Of a stretch of DNA of 8,694 nt, positions 1 through 7,800 are shown one piece after another. This DNA is from JAAYCI01 sp964371725. GTDB taxonomy: Bacteria > Bacillota > Clostridia > Oscillospirales > Ruminococcaceae. The stretch is from assembly GCA_964371725.1 (NCBI GenBank), contig CAYJNQ010000058.1, forward strand, positions 1-8,694, in the 5' to 3' direction. A model generated the notes under the pieces. It was given only the letters and a program-made list of their open reading frames with translations, was not told where the DNA came from and searched no databases. The translations under genes were made by a program, and so were the position numbers. Position 1 is the first letter of the stretch; every line of letters begins with the position of its first letter.

Positions 1-12
1 TGTTGTGCTCAT
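1..12 (-). CDS. 5' end of an unidentified gene, cut by the window edge
   Basis: Only the first four codons are present, reading Met-Ser-Thr-Thr leftward from the ATG at 12-10. The start is supported by a good ribosome site, AAAGGAG on the minus strand at 23-17, four bases before the ATG. A near-consensus promoter lies about 80 bases upstream on the same strand, and no other gene lies between. Nothing can be said about the product. It is separated from the chemoreceptor gene by 245 bases and has its own promoter, so it is probably a separate transcription unit, although read-through from the chemoreceptor is possible. Confidence 0.6.
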
Positions 13-32
13 AAAACTCCTTTGTTTCACAT

Positions 33-68
33 AAAAAGGCAAGATGCTTCATCGCATCTTGCCTTTTT
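33..68 (-). terminator. Terminator-shaped hairpin in the leader of the left-edge gene
   Basis: A perfect 15-base-pair stem (33-47 with 54-68) surrounds a six-base loop; the core arms are GGCAAGATGC and GCATCTTGCC. Each strand has a run of five or six T after the hairpin, so it is a canonical rho-independent terminator in both directions. On the minus strand it sits after the promoter at 94-122 and ends only about nine bases before the AAAGGAG ribosome site of the left-edge gene. It could terminate chemoreceptor transcripts, attenuate the left-edge gene, or end a roughly 55-base RNA. The structure is seen directly; the role is inferred. Confidence 0.8.
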
Positions 69-93
69 TGAAAAGATATATCGACTGCCTCAT

Positions 94-122
94 AGTATAA
101 CACACCGGGTAAGCAATGTCAA
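94..122 (-). promoter_or_regulatory. Strong sigma-A-type promoter of the left-edge gene
   Basis: On the minus strand the -35 box is TTGACA (122-117), a perfect match to consensus. The -10 box is TATACT (99-94), five of six. The spacer is exactly 17 bases. Transcription should start near 88-86, giving a leader of about 75 bases before the ATG at 12, which contains the hairpin at 33-68. An eight-base palindrome, GATATATC (75-82), lies just downstream of the expected start. Confidence 0.8.
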
Positions 123-257
123 AAACAATCCACACCTTCACCCTCAGCCTGATAGCACATTGAAATGGCCATGCTGCCGCAAACGGTGTTGCCCGGTTGT
201 TTTTCACACAAACCGAAGCTAAGAAGAATGGCAGCAATTCCGGTTTGAAGTTTGATG

Positions 258-1988
258 TCATTGTGGCAAATAGAGTGGATTCGAAGAGCCATGCCTCTCT
301 TGTTGTGGCAATTGGAACTGTTCCAATGTGCTTTGTAACTCGTTTGCCTGCGAAGACAACTGGCTGCTCAAGCTGCTGCCTTGACCCGAGACATTTGTAT
401 TTTCATCCACAATTTTTGTGATGTTCAGCAATTCTGCCGAAACCCTTGAAATCACCTGCGATTGCTCGTCGGAAGAGCGCACCACCTCACCCATCATTTC
501 ACTGAATTTGCTTGAATTTTCTGAAATTTGTTGCATGGTGGCCGTTGCCGTTTCGGCTTTTTCCAAACCATTTTGTATCGATGCGCCAACCGTCTCAATC
601 AGTTTCGATGAATCTTTTGCGGCTTTGGCACTGTTTTCCGCCAGCGTGCGAACCTCGCCGGCCACAACCGCAAAGCCACGCCCTGCTTCACCGGCCCTTG
701 CGGCTTCCACCGATGCATTCAGTGCCAAAATGTTGGTTTGGAATGCAATGCCATCAATTGTTTTTACGATGTTCTGAATTTGTTCTGAAATTTTCTGTGT
801 TTCTTGCATTTCCTCCAGCAGGGCTTCAATTTGTTCTTGTCCTTTCACAAGTTCTTCGTTTGTGTGGGAAAGAACGCGGTTTGTGTTCCAAACAATTTCT
901 TTGCTTGCATTCACCTGTTCTGTAATGGAGGAAACTTCACCGGACAAGGTATCCAAAGCCATGGTTTGCATTTGCGCCCCTTCGGTTAGCCCGCTGGAGA
1001 AATCCTTCATGTGTTTTGCGCCGGAATCCACCTCGGAAGACGCGCGCTTAATTTGCAAAACAACACCGCTGGTTGCATCCAAAACATCTAAAATGCTGTA
1101 TGCCAGCTTATCTTTTTCGCTAAGCGGCTGTATGGTGGCGGTATAATCTTTGCCAGCCATTTTAGAAACCACTGTGGAATATTCGTTCAACCTATCTTGC
1201 AACTTCTTCGTAGAGGTAAAAATTTTACCAACCTCATCGCGTGTTTGGTATTCCAATGGAATCTCTACTTCCATATCACCGGTGTCTGCAATGTGGGTGA
1301 CGGTTTGTTCCACAACCGTCAATTTTTTCCCGAGCGATTTTGCCAAAGAGCGAATCATGATGAATATGGATAGAATGATGAGCAAGGAAAACACAATGTT
1401 GAAGATGGCCGTGGAGGCAACCAAGACATCTTTTTGGGCAATCGCTTCCTCTGCCTTCATGGTTTCTGTTTCAAACAAGGTTTCCATGCTTCCGAAAAAA
1501 TCGGTTGCCACCGGTGTTACGCTGCGCAAAGTTTCCAGTGCTTGTGCATCTTGGCCACCCTCATTTTTTAAATCTGCCGATAAAATCATCGCCTCTTTGT
1601 ACTGGTCTTTCCATTCAATGATGGTGGCGAAATCGGTGGCGTCTTGCCCACTAAGACCTGCGTAATAATTGTCCATTTTTTCATCTAAAGAGTCGAATGC
1701 GGCAATGTATCGATCGTACAATTCCATGCGGGCTTCCTCGTCTTCTTGCAAAAGGATATCACGCCCCAAAACACGACATAAATACATATTTTCAATGATT
1801 TCATAAACGGATATTTGCCTTGCAACATTGGTGTTCATGATAGCCGTATAGCTTGAATTAACCAAACCGATAGCGGCAAGAGAGGTGCTCATCAAAACAA
1901 GCACAATAGAGGAAATAATAACCTGTATGGGGAGAAACCTCTTTTTTAAATTGACGTTGTTTGCCCATTGCGAATACTTTTTAAACAT
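258..1988 (-). CDS. Methyl-accepting chemotaxis protein (four-helix sensor, HAMP, signalling domain)
   Basis: This is a 576-residue transmembrane chemoreceptor that would sense an extracellular signal and control the CheA kinase through CheW. A short cytoplasmic N-terminus is followed by a first membrane helix at about 19-43. An acidic helical sensor region at about 44-188 resembles the four-helix-bundle MCP class. A second helix spans about 190-213, HAMP about 214-268, and the long coiled-coil signalling domain about 310-560. The signalling tip is unmistakable: FQTNILALNASVEAARAG starts near residue 417, followed by GRGFAVVAGEVRTLA. There is no NWETF-like CheR-docking tail; the protein ends in a short polar, Pro- and Gln-containing tail. 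The start ATG (1988-1986) has AGGAGG on the minus strand (2002-1997) with an eight-base spacer. No che or flagellar genes are in the window. The ligand cannot be predicted. The gene lies 220 bases downstream of the GGDEF-EAL gene on the same strand. Confidence 0.97.
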   Translation of the reverse strand: MFKKYSQWANNVNLKKRFLPIQVIISSIVLVLMSTSLAAIGLVNSSYTAIMNTNVARQISVYEIIENMYLCRVLGRDILLQEDEEARMELYDRYIAAFDSLDEKMDNYYAGLSGQDATDFATIIEWKDQYKEAMILSADLKNEGGQDAQALETLRSVTPVATDFFGSMETLFETETMKAEEAIAQKDVLVASTAIFNIVFSLLIILSIFIMIRSLAKSLGKKLTVVEQTVTHIADTGDMEVEIPLEYQTRDEVGKIFTSTKKLQDRLNEYSTVVSKMAGKDYTATIQPLSEKDKLAYSILDVLDATSGVVLQIKRASSEVDSGAKHMKDFSSGLTEGAQMQTMALDTLSGEVSSITEQVNASKEIVWNTNRVLSHTNEELVKGQEQIEALLEEMQETQKISEQIQNIVKTIDGIAFQTNILALNASVEAARAGEAGRGFAVVAGEVRTLAENSAKAAKDSSKLIETVGASIQNGLEKAETATATMQQISENSSKFSEMMGEVVRSSDEQSQVISRVSAELLNITKIVDENTNVSGQGSSLSSQLSSQANELQSTLEQFQLPQQERHGSSNPLYLPQ

Positions 1989-2122
1989 TGGATTATCCTC
2001 CTACCTTTTGTTATGAATTTCCGTTGTAATTTCTGCACGCATGCCAAACAATGCCTAAAAGCATGGGGGCTTGCGGTGTGGGGTTTATCGCCACACAGAA
2101 ACTGCAACGCTTAACTTTTCTA

Positions 2123-2151
2123 AGTATAGCATTTTCAATGCACAAAAACAA
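2123..2151 (-). promoter_or_regulatory. Candidate chemoreceptor promoter with extended -10
   Basis: On the minus strand the -10 box is TATACT (2128-2123), preceded by TGC, which makes an extended -10. A weak -35, TTGTTT (2151-2146), lies 17 bases upstream. The predicted start is near 2116, giving a leader of about 125 bases. A dyad, ATGCAC (2138-2143) and GTGCAT (2154-2159), is centred on the -35 box and could be an operator. The leader can form a small hairpin with arms GTGTGG and CCACAC around 2076-2096. I do not recognise a riboswitch in it. Confidence 0.55.
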
Positions 2152-2208
2152 AAGTGCATCAAAACGTGTCTCTTTTGGGGCAAGGCCATCGCCGGCCAGA
2201 GCGTTTTC

Positions 2209-4164
2209 TTATTTTGTACCCTGTTCTTGCTCGCTATTTCGCCCTATTAAACATAGAGCATCGGAAATGGGGGTTGGTTTTGAAAAATAATATCCCTGTA
2301 TGTAATCGCATTTACAAGAAACACACAAGTCTTTTTGCTCAAGCTCCTCGATTCCTTCCACAACAATTTTCTTATTGGTAGATTTGATTCCCAAAATAAG
2401 ATATTCGAAAAACTTTCTGTTTTCTTTTGATTTGGTGGCAGAAAGCAGAAGACTTCTGTCAATTTTGATTATATCCAGCGGTAAATCTAAAAACACACTC
2501 ATGTTAGAGTACTCAATTCCAAAATCATCAAGCTCAAAAACAAACCCTTTTTCCTGCATTTCTTTCATAATGGTTTTCATATTATAGGCGTCCGAAATCA
2601 GAACTCGTTCCGTAATTTCAATTTTAATCATAGAGGGTGGAATCTTGTGTTTTGATAAGATACACATAACTTCTTCAACCATATTTGGCAAAATAAATTG
2701 ATAGTATGGGAAGTTTATGGAAACGGATTCAAACTGTGCGCCCAACTGATTGTCATCTAACAATTCGCGCAAATCTTTGCATACAACCTCTAAAACCTCA
2801 TACGTGATTTTTGTGACAAGGCCGGATTTTTCGGCAAGCTCAATGAAACTGTTTGGATATAACAATGTATCCTTATCCCGCATCCTCACCAATGCTTCTG
2901 ATTTTGTGAATGCATTTTTTTCAACAGAAAAAATGGGCTGGTAGTGAACCACAAAACCATGGTTGCTAAGCGCATCTTTCATTTTCTGCGTCATCAAATT
3001 TATTTCAGACATTTTTTTCATAATGGAGATGTCATAATAGTATTTTACATCGCCGGATTGTTCTTTTAAGGTGCGCACGGAATAATCTGCCGCCGAAATT
3101 AAATCTTTTGCATTTTTTGAAAAAGCCGGATAATCCACCCGAACAAAAATCAAATTCAAAATCATATCGATGCCCTCTATGGAAATGGGGCGATTGAGTT
3201 CGTCTATCGCAGCATCTACCGCCGCGAAATATTCTTCGCTTGTATCTTTCGAAAGAAGCGCAAATTCATCTCCGCTATATCTATATGTTTTGTTTATTGA
3301 AAATTTCTTTGACAGATTTTTAGAAACCAATCTCAATATCTTGTCACCTGTTTCAAGCCCATATCGCTCATTGATGCTTTTAAAATTCCGCAAACTGATT
3401 ATGTATAACGAAAAACACTCGTTGTGCTGAATGCTCTGGTTTATTCTGTGCATCAATGCAATTCTGTTGTTTACATTCGTTAAATGATCTGCCGATTTTC
3501 GCACATTTTGAATGTACAGGTGCACAATTAAAATTCCCAGTGTATAACTTGCGCCGGTAAAAATTACATCGTCCATGAAAAATTGCAGGAAAATTAAACT
3601 TAAAGATAAAAGAAACGTAATGCTTAGCACTTGCATTATTTCTTTATACACAGTTTTCCTGTTTTTAATTGCCAGATACAACAACATCAAAACATAAAAG
3701 CCATTCACAATAAAAGGCGCTTGGTACCAATCACCCCTTATGTAATAATTGTTCTCGTTGATTGTAAAAACCTTATCGGTGAACACGTTCAGCAAGATGA
3801 CCATTATATAGATTAAATAGGGAAGGCAATAGGGGAACAGCTTTTTATAATGCTCTTTTTCGCTCGAGTTGAAATCCGTTAAAGTGATCGAGTAGAGCAC
3901 GAACATCACGGGTAAACACGGCAGAAACACAAAATATAAGAGTGTTAAGATATACGATATGAAGTGGTTTGAATAAGCCGCGAAGGTTGTGGTGCTGAGA
4001 ATAGACGTGATGGTTAGAACTACACTAATAAAGGCCGAATAATACATCGCCTTTAGAAATCCAAACCTCAGTGTTCTCGCCTCATAATCTCGCCTAAAGC
4101 TAATTATAACAGCTGTCAAAATAAACAGTGAAGTATATTCGGACAATAAATTATATTCTAGCAT
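2209..4164 (-). CDS. Membrane GGDEF-EAL protein, probable cyclic-di-GMP phosphodiesterase
   Basis: The 651-residue protein begins with about seven hydrophobic helices (near 8-23, 36-57, 68-93, 111-127, 150-166, 176-197, 200-219), probably a membrane sensor. A GGDEF domain follows (about 226-375) and then an EAL domain (about 385-640) facing the cytoplasm. The GGDEF domain is degenerate. The signature is SGDEF (297-301). The usual DxDxFK metal site reads SLRNFK (257-262), losing the first metal-binding Asp. No RxxD inhibitory site precedes the signature. It is probably not a cyclase and may serve as a GTP-sensing or structural module. The EAL domain keeps the residues expected of an active enzyme: EAL (423-425), N484, E516, D546-D547, K567, E603 and Q623. 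It should hydrolyse cyclic-di-GMP to pGpG. The start ATG (4164-4162) follows AGGAG (4178-4174) by nine bases. The gene shares its strand with the chemoreceptor, with no clear terminator between them, so co-transcription is possible. Confidence 0.95.
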   Translation of the reverse strand: MLEYNLLSEYTSLFILTAVIISFRRDYEARTLRFGFLKAMYYSAFISVVLTITSILSTTTFAAYSNHFISYILTLLYFVFLPCLPVMFVLYSITLTDFNSSEKEHYKKLFPYCLPYLIYIMVILLNVFTDKVFTINENNYYIRGDWYQAPFIVNGFYVLMLLYLAIKNRKTVYKEIMQVLSITFLLSLSLIFLQFFMDDVIFTGASYTLGILIVHLYIQNVRKSADHLTNVNNRIALMHRINQSIQHNECFSLYIISLRNFKSINERYGLETGDKILRLVSKNLSKKFSINKTYRYSGDEFALLSKDTSEEYFAAVDAAIDELNRPISIEGIDMILNLIFVRVDYPAFSKNAKDLISAADYSVRTLKEQSGDVKYYYDISIMKKMSEINLMTQKMKDALSNHGFVVHYQPIFSVEKNAFTKSEALVRMRDKDTLLYPNSFIELAEKSGLVTKITYEVLEVVCKDLRELLDDNQLGAQFESVSINFPYYQFILPNMVEEVMCILSKHKIPPSMIKIEITERVLISDAYNMKTIMKEMQEKGFVFELDDFGIEYSNMSVFLDLPLDIIKIDRSLLLSATKSKENRKFFEYLILGIKSTNKKIVVEGIEELEQKDLCVSCKCDYIQGYYFSKPTPISDALCLIGRNSEQEQGTK

Positions 4165-4183
4165 AATTTTTTTCTCCTGCTTG

Positions 4184-4211
4184 GCTGATCAATTTTTTTA
4201 TAAGCTGATCA
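4184..4211. repeat. Tandem GCTGATCA repeat, 20-base period
   Basis: Two exact copies of GCTGATCA occur at 4184-4191 and 4204-4211, so their start-to-start distance is 20 bases, about two DNA turns. Each contains the palindrome TGATCA. Between them lies an AT-rich stretch that includes a minus-strand TATAAA (4202-4197), a possible -10 box for the GGDEF-EAL gene. This looks like a paired protein-binding site, but no known regulator is recognised. Confidence 0.45.
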
Positions 4212-4250
4212 CTTCACCGAAAAAAGCTTTCTATGTTTATTGTCACTGTT

Positions 4251-4295
4251 TTTGAACGGATGCCTACAAGCGGCTTTTCTTGCTATCCGTTCAAA
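4251..4295. repeat. Perfect 11-base inverted repeat upstream of the GGDEF-EAL gene
   Basis: TTTGAACGGAT (4251-4261) and ATCCGTTCAAA (4285-4295) are exact reverse complements separated by 23 bases, in which a small CAAG/CTTG stem can also form. No T-run follows on either strand, so it is not an ordinary terminator. It lies 87 bases before the GGDEF-EAL start, and if the upstream promoter candidate is used it would be a leader hairpin. Confidence 0.5.
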
Positions 4296-4323
4296 GGCTG
4301 CCATTCCTTTGTTTGCCTATTTA

Positions 4324-4366
4324 AAGGATAATTCGCCGTGTTCGCGTATCCTTAAAAAATATCCTT
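4324..4366. repeat. Three AAGGATA/TATCCTT elements
   Basis: AAGGATA lies at 4324-4330 and its reverse complement TATCCTT at 4347-4353 and again at 4360-4366, 13 bases apart. The first two can pair as a seven-base-pair stem with a 16-base loop. They could be operator half-sites or alternative stems in a leader RNA. Confidence 0.4.
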
Positions 4367-4385
4367 TCTAAGCCCCAGTATATAT

Positions 4386-4414
4386 AGTATATACCCTGTT
4401 GGTAGGCAATGCAA
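4386..4414 (-). promoter_or_regulatory. Candidate upstream promoter of the GGDEF-EAL gene
   Basis: On the minus strand TATACT (4391-4386) lies 17 bases from TTGCAT (4414-4409), a weak -35. The -10 box falls inside a 17-base palindrome with arms GTATATA and TATATAC (4378-4394), which could bind a regulator. The leader would be about 215 bases and would carry the inverted repeats at 4251-4295 and 4324-4353. TTCAAA and TAGAAA with 17-base spacing, nearer the gene, is an alternative. Confidence 0.35.
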
Positions 4415-4665
4415 CCAGAAGACAAACCCACACCGCAGAGCAAAATGTGCCTGTAATCCACATTGCCTCCTGAAAAATGGCAAAAAAAGTGGTTTAAAAC
4501 AGCGCGCCCTGCAAAGTTGAGCTTTTCATGGCAGATGCATGTATCCGGCTGCAAAGCACCGGAATCAACGAAATAAAACGGGCTGAAAATCGGCTTTCCC
4601 GAAACGTGTCAAGCGGCCTGTTTTTTCACGTATTCAAATTCAAAGTGTTGTTTTTAGGGGCTCAA

Positions 4666-4710
4666 TTTTCACGCTAGGAACTTTAGGAAATAACGAATCA
4701 GCGTGTAAAA
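4666..4710. repeat. Bulged inverted repeat upstream of the surface-protein promoter
   Basis: TTTTCACGCT (4666-4675) pairs with AGCGTGTAAAA (4700-4710) apart from one bulged T, enclosing a 24-base loop. It ends 15 bases before the -35 box. TTTTCACG also occurs at 4623-4630. It could be an upstream operator or an old terminator; no plus-strand gene precedes it. Confidence 0.35.
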
Positions 4711-4725
4711 ATTTGATATTCTTGT

Positions 4726-4755
4726 TTGACGCCCCCTTCACTTTCATGCTATGAT
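4726..4755 (+). promoter_or_regulatory. Promoter of the surface-protein gene
   Basis: The -35 box is TTGACG (4726-4731) and the -10 box is TATGAT (4750-4755), each five of six. The spacer is 18 bases, and TGC just before the -10 makes it an extended -10. Transcription should start near 4761-4765, giving a leader of about 55 bases. The promoter also shows that the open frame upstream of 4819 is not translated. Confidence 0.75.
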
Positions 4756-4818
4756 TTGTTTTGTGTATTTACACTCGAAAACCGTCATGAATCTACAAAA
4801 AGGTTTGGTGGAGAACTT

Positions 4819-7800
4819 ATGAAAAAGAGGACGCTAAAAAGCAAAATTCTATCGGGTATTCTTGCGTTCAGCCTTTTGGTGGGCACCGTGCCGCTTTCTT
4901 CCTTTGCAGAAAGTGCAGCGCCCACAGACAGCGAAACCATCACGGCGCTTACAGCGCCCGAGCTGGCAGAGCAGGAAATAACGGTGGGCAGCACGGACGC
5001 ACCGACCCTCCCCCCGACCGAGCTTTCGGCAACGCTTACCAAGATAACATGGGAGGAAGTGCCGCTTGAAGTGCCCGGGGGCGCACCCCCGCAAACCGAG
5101 TGGCAGTCTAGCACCACCACGGAAAATGTATCGGTGACGGTGGCGTGGACCTTGCCCGAGGGCGAAACCTTTTCTGCGGCAGAGGCAAAAACCTTTACCT
5201 ACACGGCAAAACTTACAGGGGATGCCTACACCGTCTCCCCCGATGTTGTGATGCCCACCTTTACCGTGCATGTGGTGGCGGCGCAAGACACGCCGCAAGC
5301 GGCACCCCCTGCAAATACACCCCCTGCTCCCACCAAAACAATCTCCGCGTTTGCAGAGCCCGATGTGATAGAGCTCTCTATCGGTGACACACGCACCGAA
5401 GCGGACATAATAGGCAGTTTCCCCGATAGCGTTTCCGCCACGGTGGACGGCGAAGAAAACACAGATGTGCCTGTAACGGCGTGGGCAAGGGTGTCTCCCA
5501 CCGGCGACACGGCTTTTTCCACAGCGACATCGGGCGAATATTTCTACGCGCCCACACTCGCCGAGGGCTACACCCGTGCCGACACGGCACGTTTACCAAA
5601 CCTTCTGGTAAACGTGGGCGAAGTGATGCACGCACCCCAATCTTTGAGTGATACAGGGACAGAAAGTTTTCGCTTTACCATAGAAACAACAGCGGTAAAC
5701 GAAACGTTTTACATCCCCCTTTCAAGCGCTTTGGGGCCTGAACTCAATTTTAGGGATAATTACGGCAAAGCATATAACTGGAATATAGATTGGGATAGCG
5801 ACGGAACCATCGATGAAACCATATCCACTGCTACTACGGGAGCACCGCAAAACGCAGCGGAATCCGACGGCATACCACACACATACGCAGCCGCCGGCAC
5901 ATATGAAATAACCATCACACCGGCCGGCACCACCGACGCATGGCTTGCTGCTTTTGGGTTTTCTGTCTCTGCTACCGGCGCGGCAAACCAAGCCACCAAC
6001 AGAGCCAAAATAACAAGCATAAACAGCGCCTTAACACCGCTTATGACAAGAACGCAAGCGCAGATAGAAGCCGGAACATTTTCGCACTATGAATGGGCAA
6101 ACAGCTTTTACGGATGCACCGGCCTAAAAAGTTTGGGAAATACATTTACTTTGCCGCAAAGCCTTACAGTGGTGGGTTTCGCTTTTGCACGGGAGATGTT
6201 TGGCGGATGCACCGGCCTAACGCATTTGGGCAGCTTTAACTTGCCGCAAAACCTTACCAGTGTGGATGCTTCTTTTGCAAATTCTATGTTTTCATTCTGC
6301 ACAAACTTAAGAGATTTGGGCAGCTTGAATTTGCCACAAAACCTCACGGCGGTGGAGGATGGTTTTGCCTATTATATGTTCAGCAACTGCACCAGCCTAA
6401 CCGGTTTGGGCAACTTGAATTTGCCACAAAACCTCACGGCGGTGGGGGATGATTTTGCAAGCGCTATGTTTAGCGGATGCACCGGCCTAAGCAATTTAGG
6501 CAACTTTAATTTGCCGCAAAACCTAACAAGTGTGGGAGATGGTTTTGCACATTCTATGTTTTTCAGATGCACAAGCCTACCGGGTTTGGGCAACTTGAAT
6601 TTGCCACAAAACCTCACCGGCGTGGGGGATCATTTTGCAAGTACTATGTTTGCCGAATGCGCCGGTTTAACCAATTTAGGCAACTTTAATTTACCGCAAA
6701 ACTTGGAAACAGTGGGCAATTATTTTGCACTGTCTATGTTTTCCATGTGCAATAATCTAAGCGATTTAGGGAATTTCAACTTGCCGCAAAACCTTACAAC
6801 CGTGGGGCCTTCTTTTGCAAGTTCTATGTTTTCTGATGCGGGAAGCGCGGCAACACCGCTTGTTATAAACGATGCGTTCCGTTTTCCGAAATTGACGGAT
6901 GAACAGCTAGAGCAAACGAGTGTATTTTCAGAGGTGTTTAACGGTGCAAGCTTGGCAGCAAGCCAAAGCAGAACGGCCACATCTATTATAAACGGGAACC
7001 GTGCGCCTACCGTTCAAAGAGATACATTTAATGGGCAGAACGCTGCGTTTATCGATTATGATTTCATCGGCACAAATTGGGGTGGCCCGGCAACACCCGA
7101 AACACCCGATTATACCATAGCATATAAGGCAGATACGATTTCGGGAACGAATGTAACATACGCACCGCCTGCACAGCCGGTAGCAAGCGAGCAAGTGTTG
7201 GCTGCGCCAATTGCGCCAACGGCAGAGGGGTATACATTTGAAAATTGGTACACCGACGACAGTTTTACAACATTGTACGACTTTACTTCTGCGGTTCGTG
7301 CCAACACAACCCTATACGCACGTTGGAATTGTAATGTTGTGTTTGAAACAAGCGGTGCAAGCGCCATTGCGCCTCAAACGGTATTGCAAGGGGAAACTGC
7401 AACCGAGCCTGCCACCCCCACAAAAGCCGGCATGTACTTTGCCGGTTGGTACACAGACAGTAGCTTAACCACCCTGTACAATTTTAACACGCCGGTGAAT
7501 CAAAACACCACGCTGTATGCAAGATGGAACCGGCTTCCGGCTATAACCGGCGGCGCAGACCAAACCATCACGCAGGGGCAAAGCGCCAGTTTTAACTCCA
7601 GCGGCGATTTTGACGGCTATGTTGACACCGTTGTCACCTTGAACAATGGAACCAAGCAAACGGTGCACACCGCCGGTGCCAACAATGCAAACGCAAGCGC
7701 TGTAGAGGGCAGCATCATCGTAAGCCTAAGCGGCGCGTACACAGCCACTTTGCCGCTTGGCACACATACCATCTCCATAAACAGCCAAGGCGGCAGTGCC

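Larger units (their letters stand above)
4165..4818. other. Divergent intergenic region rich in dyads and short repeats
   Basis: This 654-base stretch separates the divergent GGDEF-EAL and surface-protein genes. I see no convincing gene. It holds candidate promoters for both flanks, two GCTGATCA copies near the GGDEF-EAL start, an 11-base inverted repeat (4251-4295), three AAGGATA-type elements (4324-4366), a 17-base AT palindrome (4378-4394), and a bulged inverted repeat (4666-4710) just upstream of the surface-protein promoter. The middle part, about 4420-4650, shows nothing I can assign. A 49-codon open frame at 4528-4677 on the plus strand has no ribosome site. Confidence 0.7.

Noticed and set aside
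2003..2122. Possible cyclic-di-GMP riboswitch in the chemoreceptor leader
   Set aside because: A GCAAGCC segment is suggestive, but the conserved GGCAAACC and tetraloop-receptor arrangement is absent.
4321..4554. 77-codon minus-strand open frame
   Set aside because: It has no ribosome site at its TTG start, overlaps promoter-like and repeat elements, and resembles no protein I know.
4528..4677. 49-codon plus-strand open frame starting MADACIRLQS
   Set aside because: There is no convincing ribosome site or promoter, and it ends inside the inverted repeat upstream of the surface-protein promoter.
4726..4818. Longer reading frame upstream of the surface-protein ATG
   Set aside because: The 31 extra codons would start at a TTG that is the promoter -35 box, lack a ribosome site, and would bury the signal peptide.
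6115..6837. CRISPR-like array
   Set aside because: The 90-base periodicity is in frame, diverged and codes for a repeat domain; there are no unique spacers between identical repeats.
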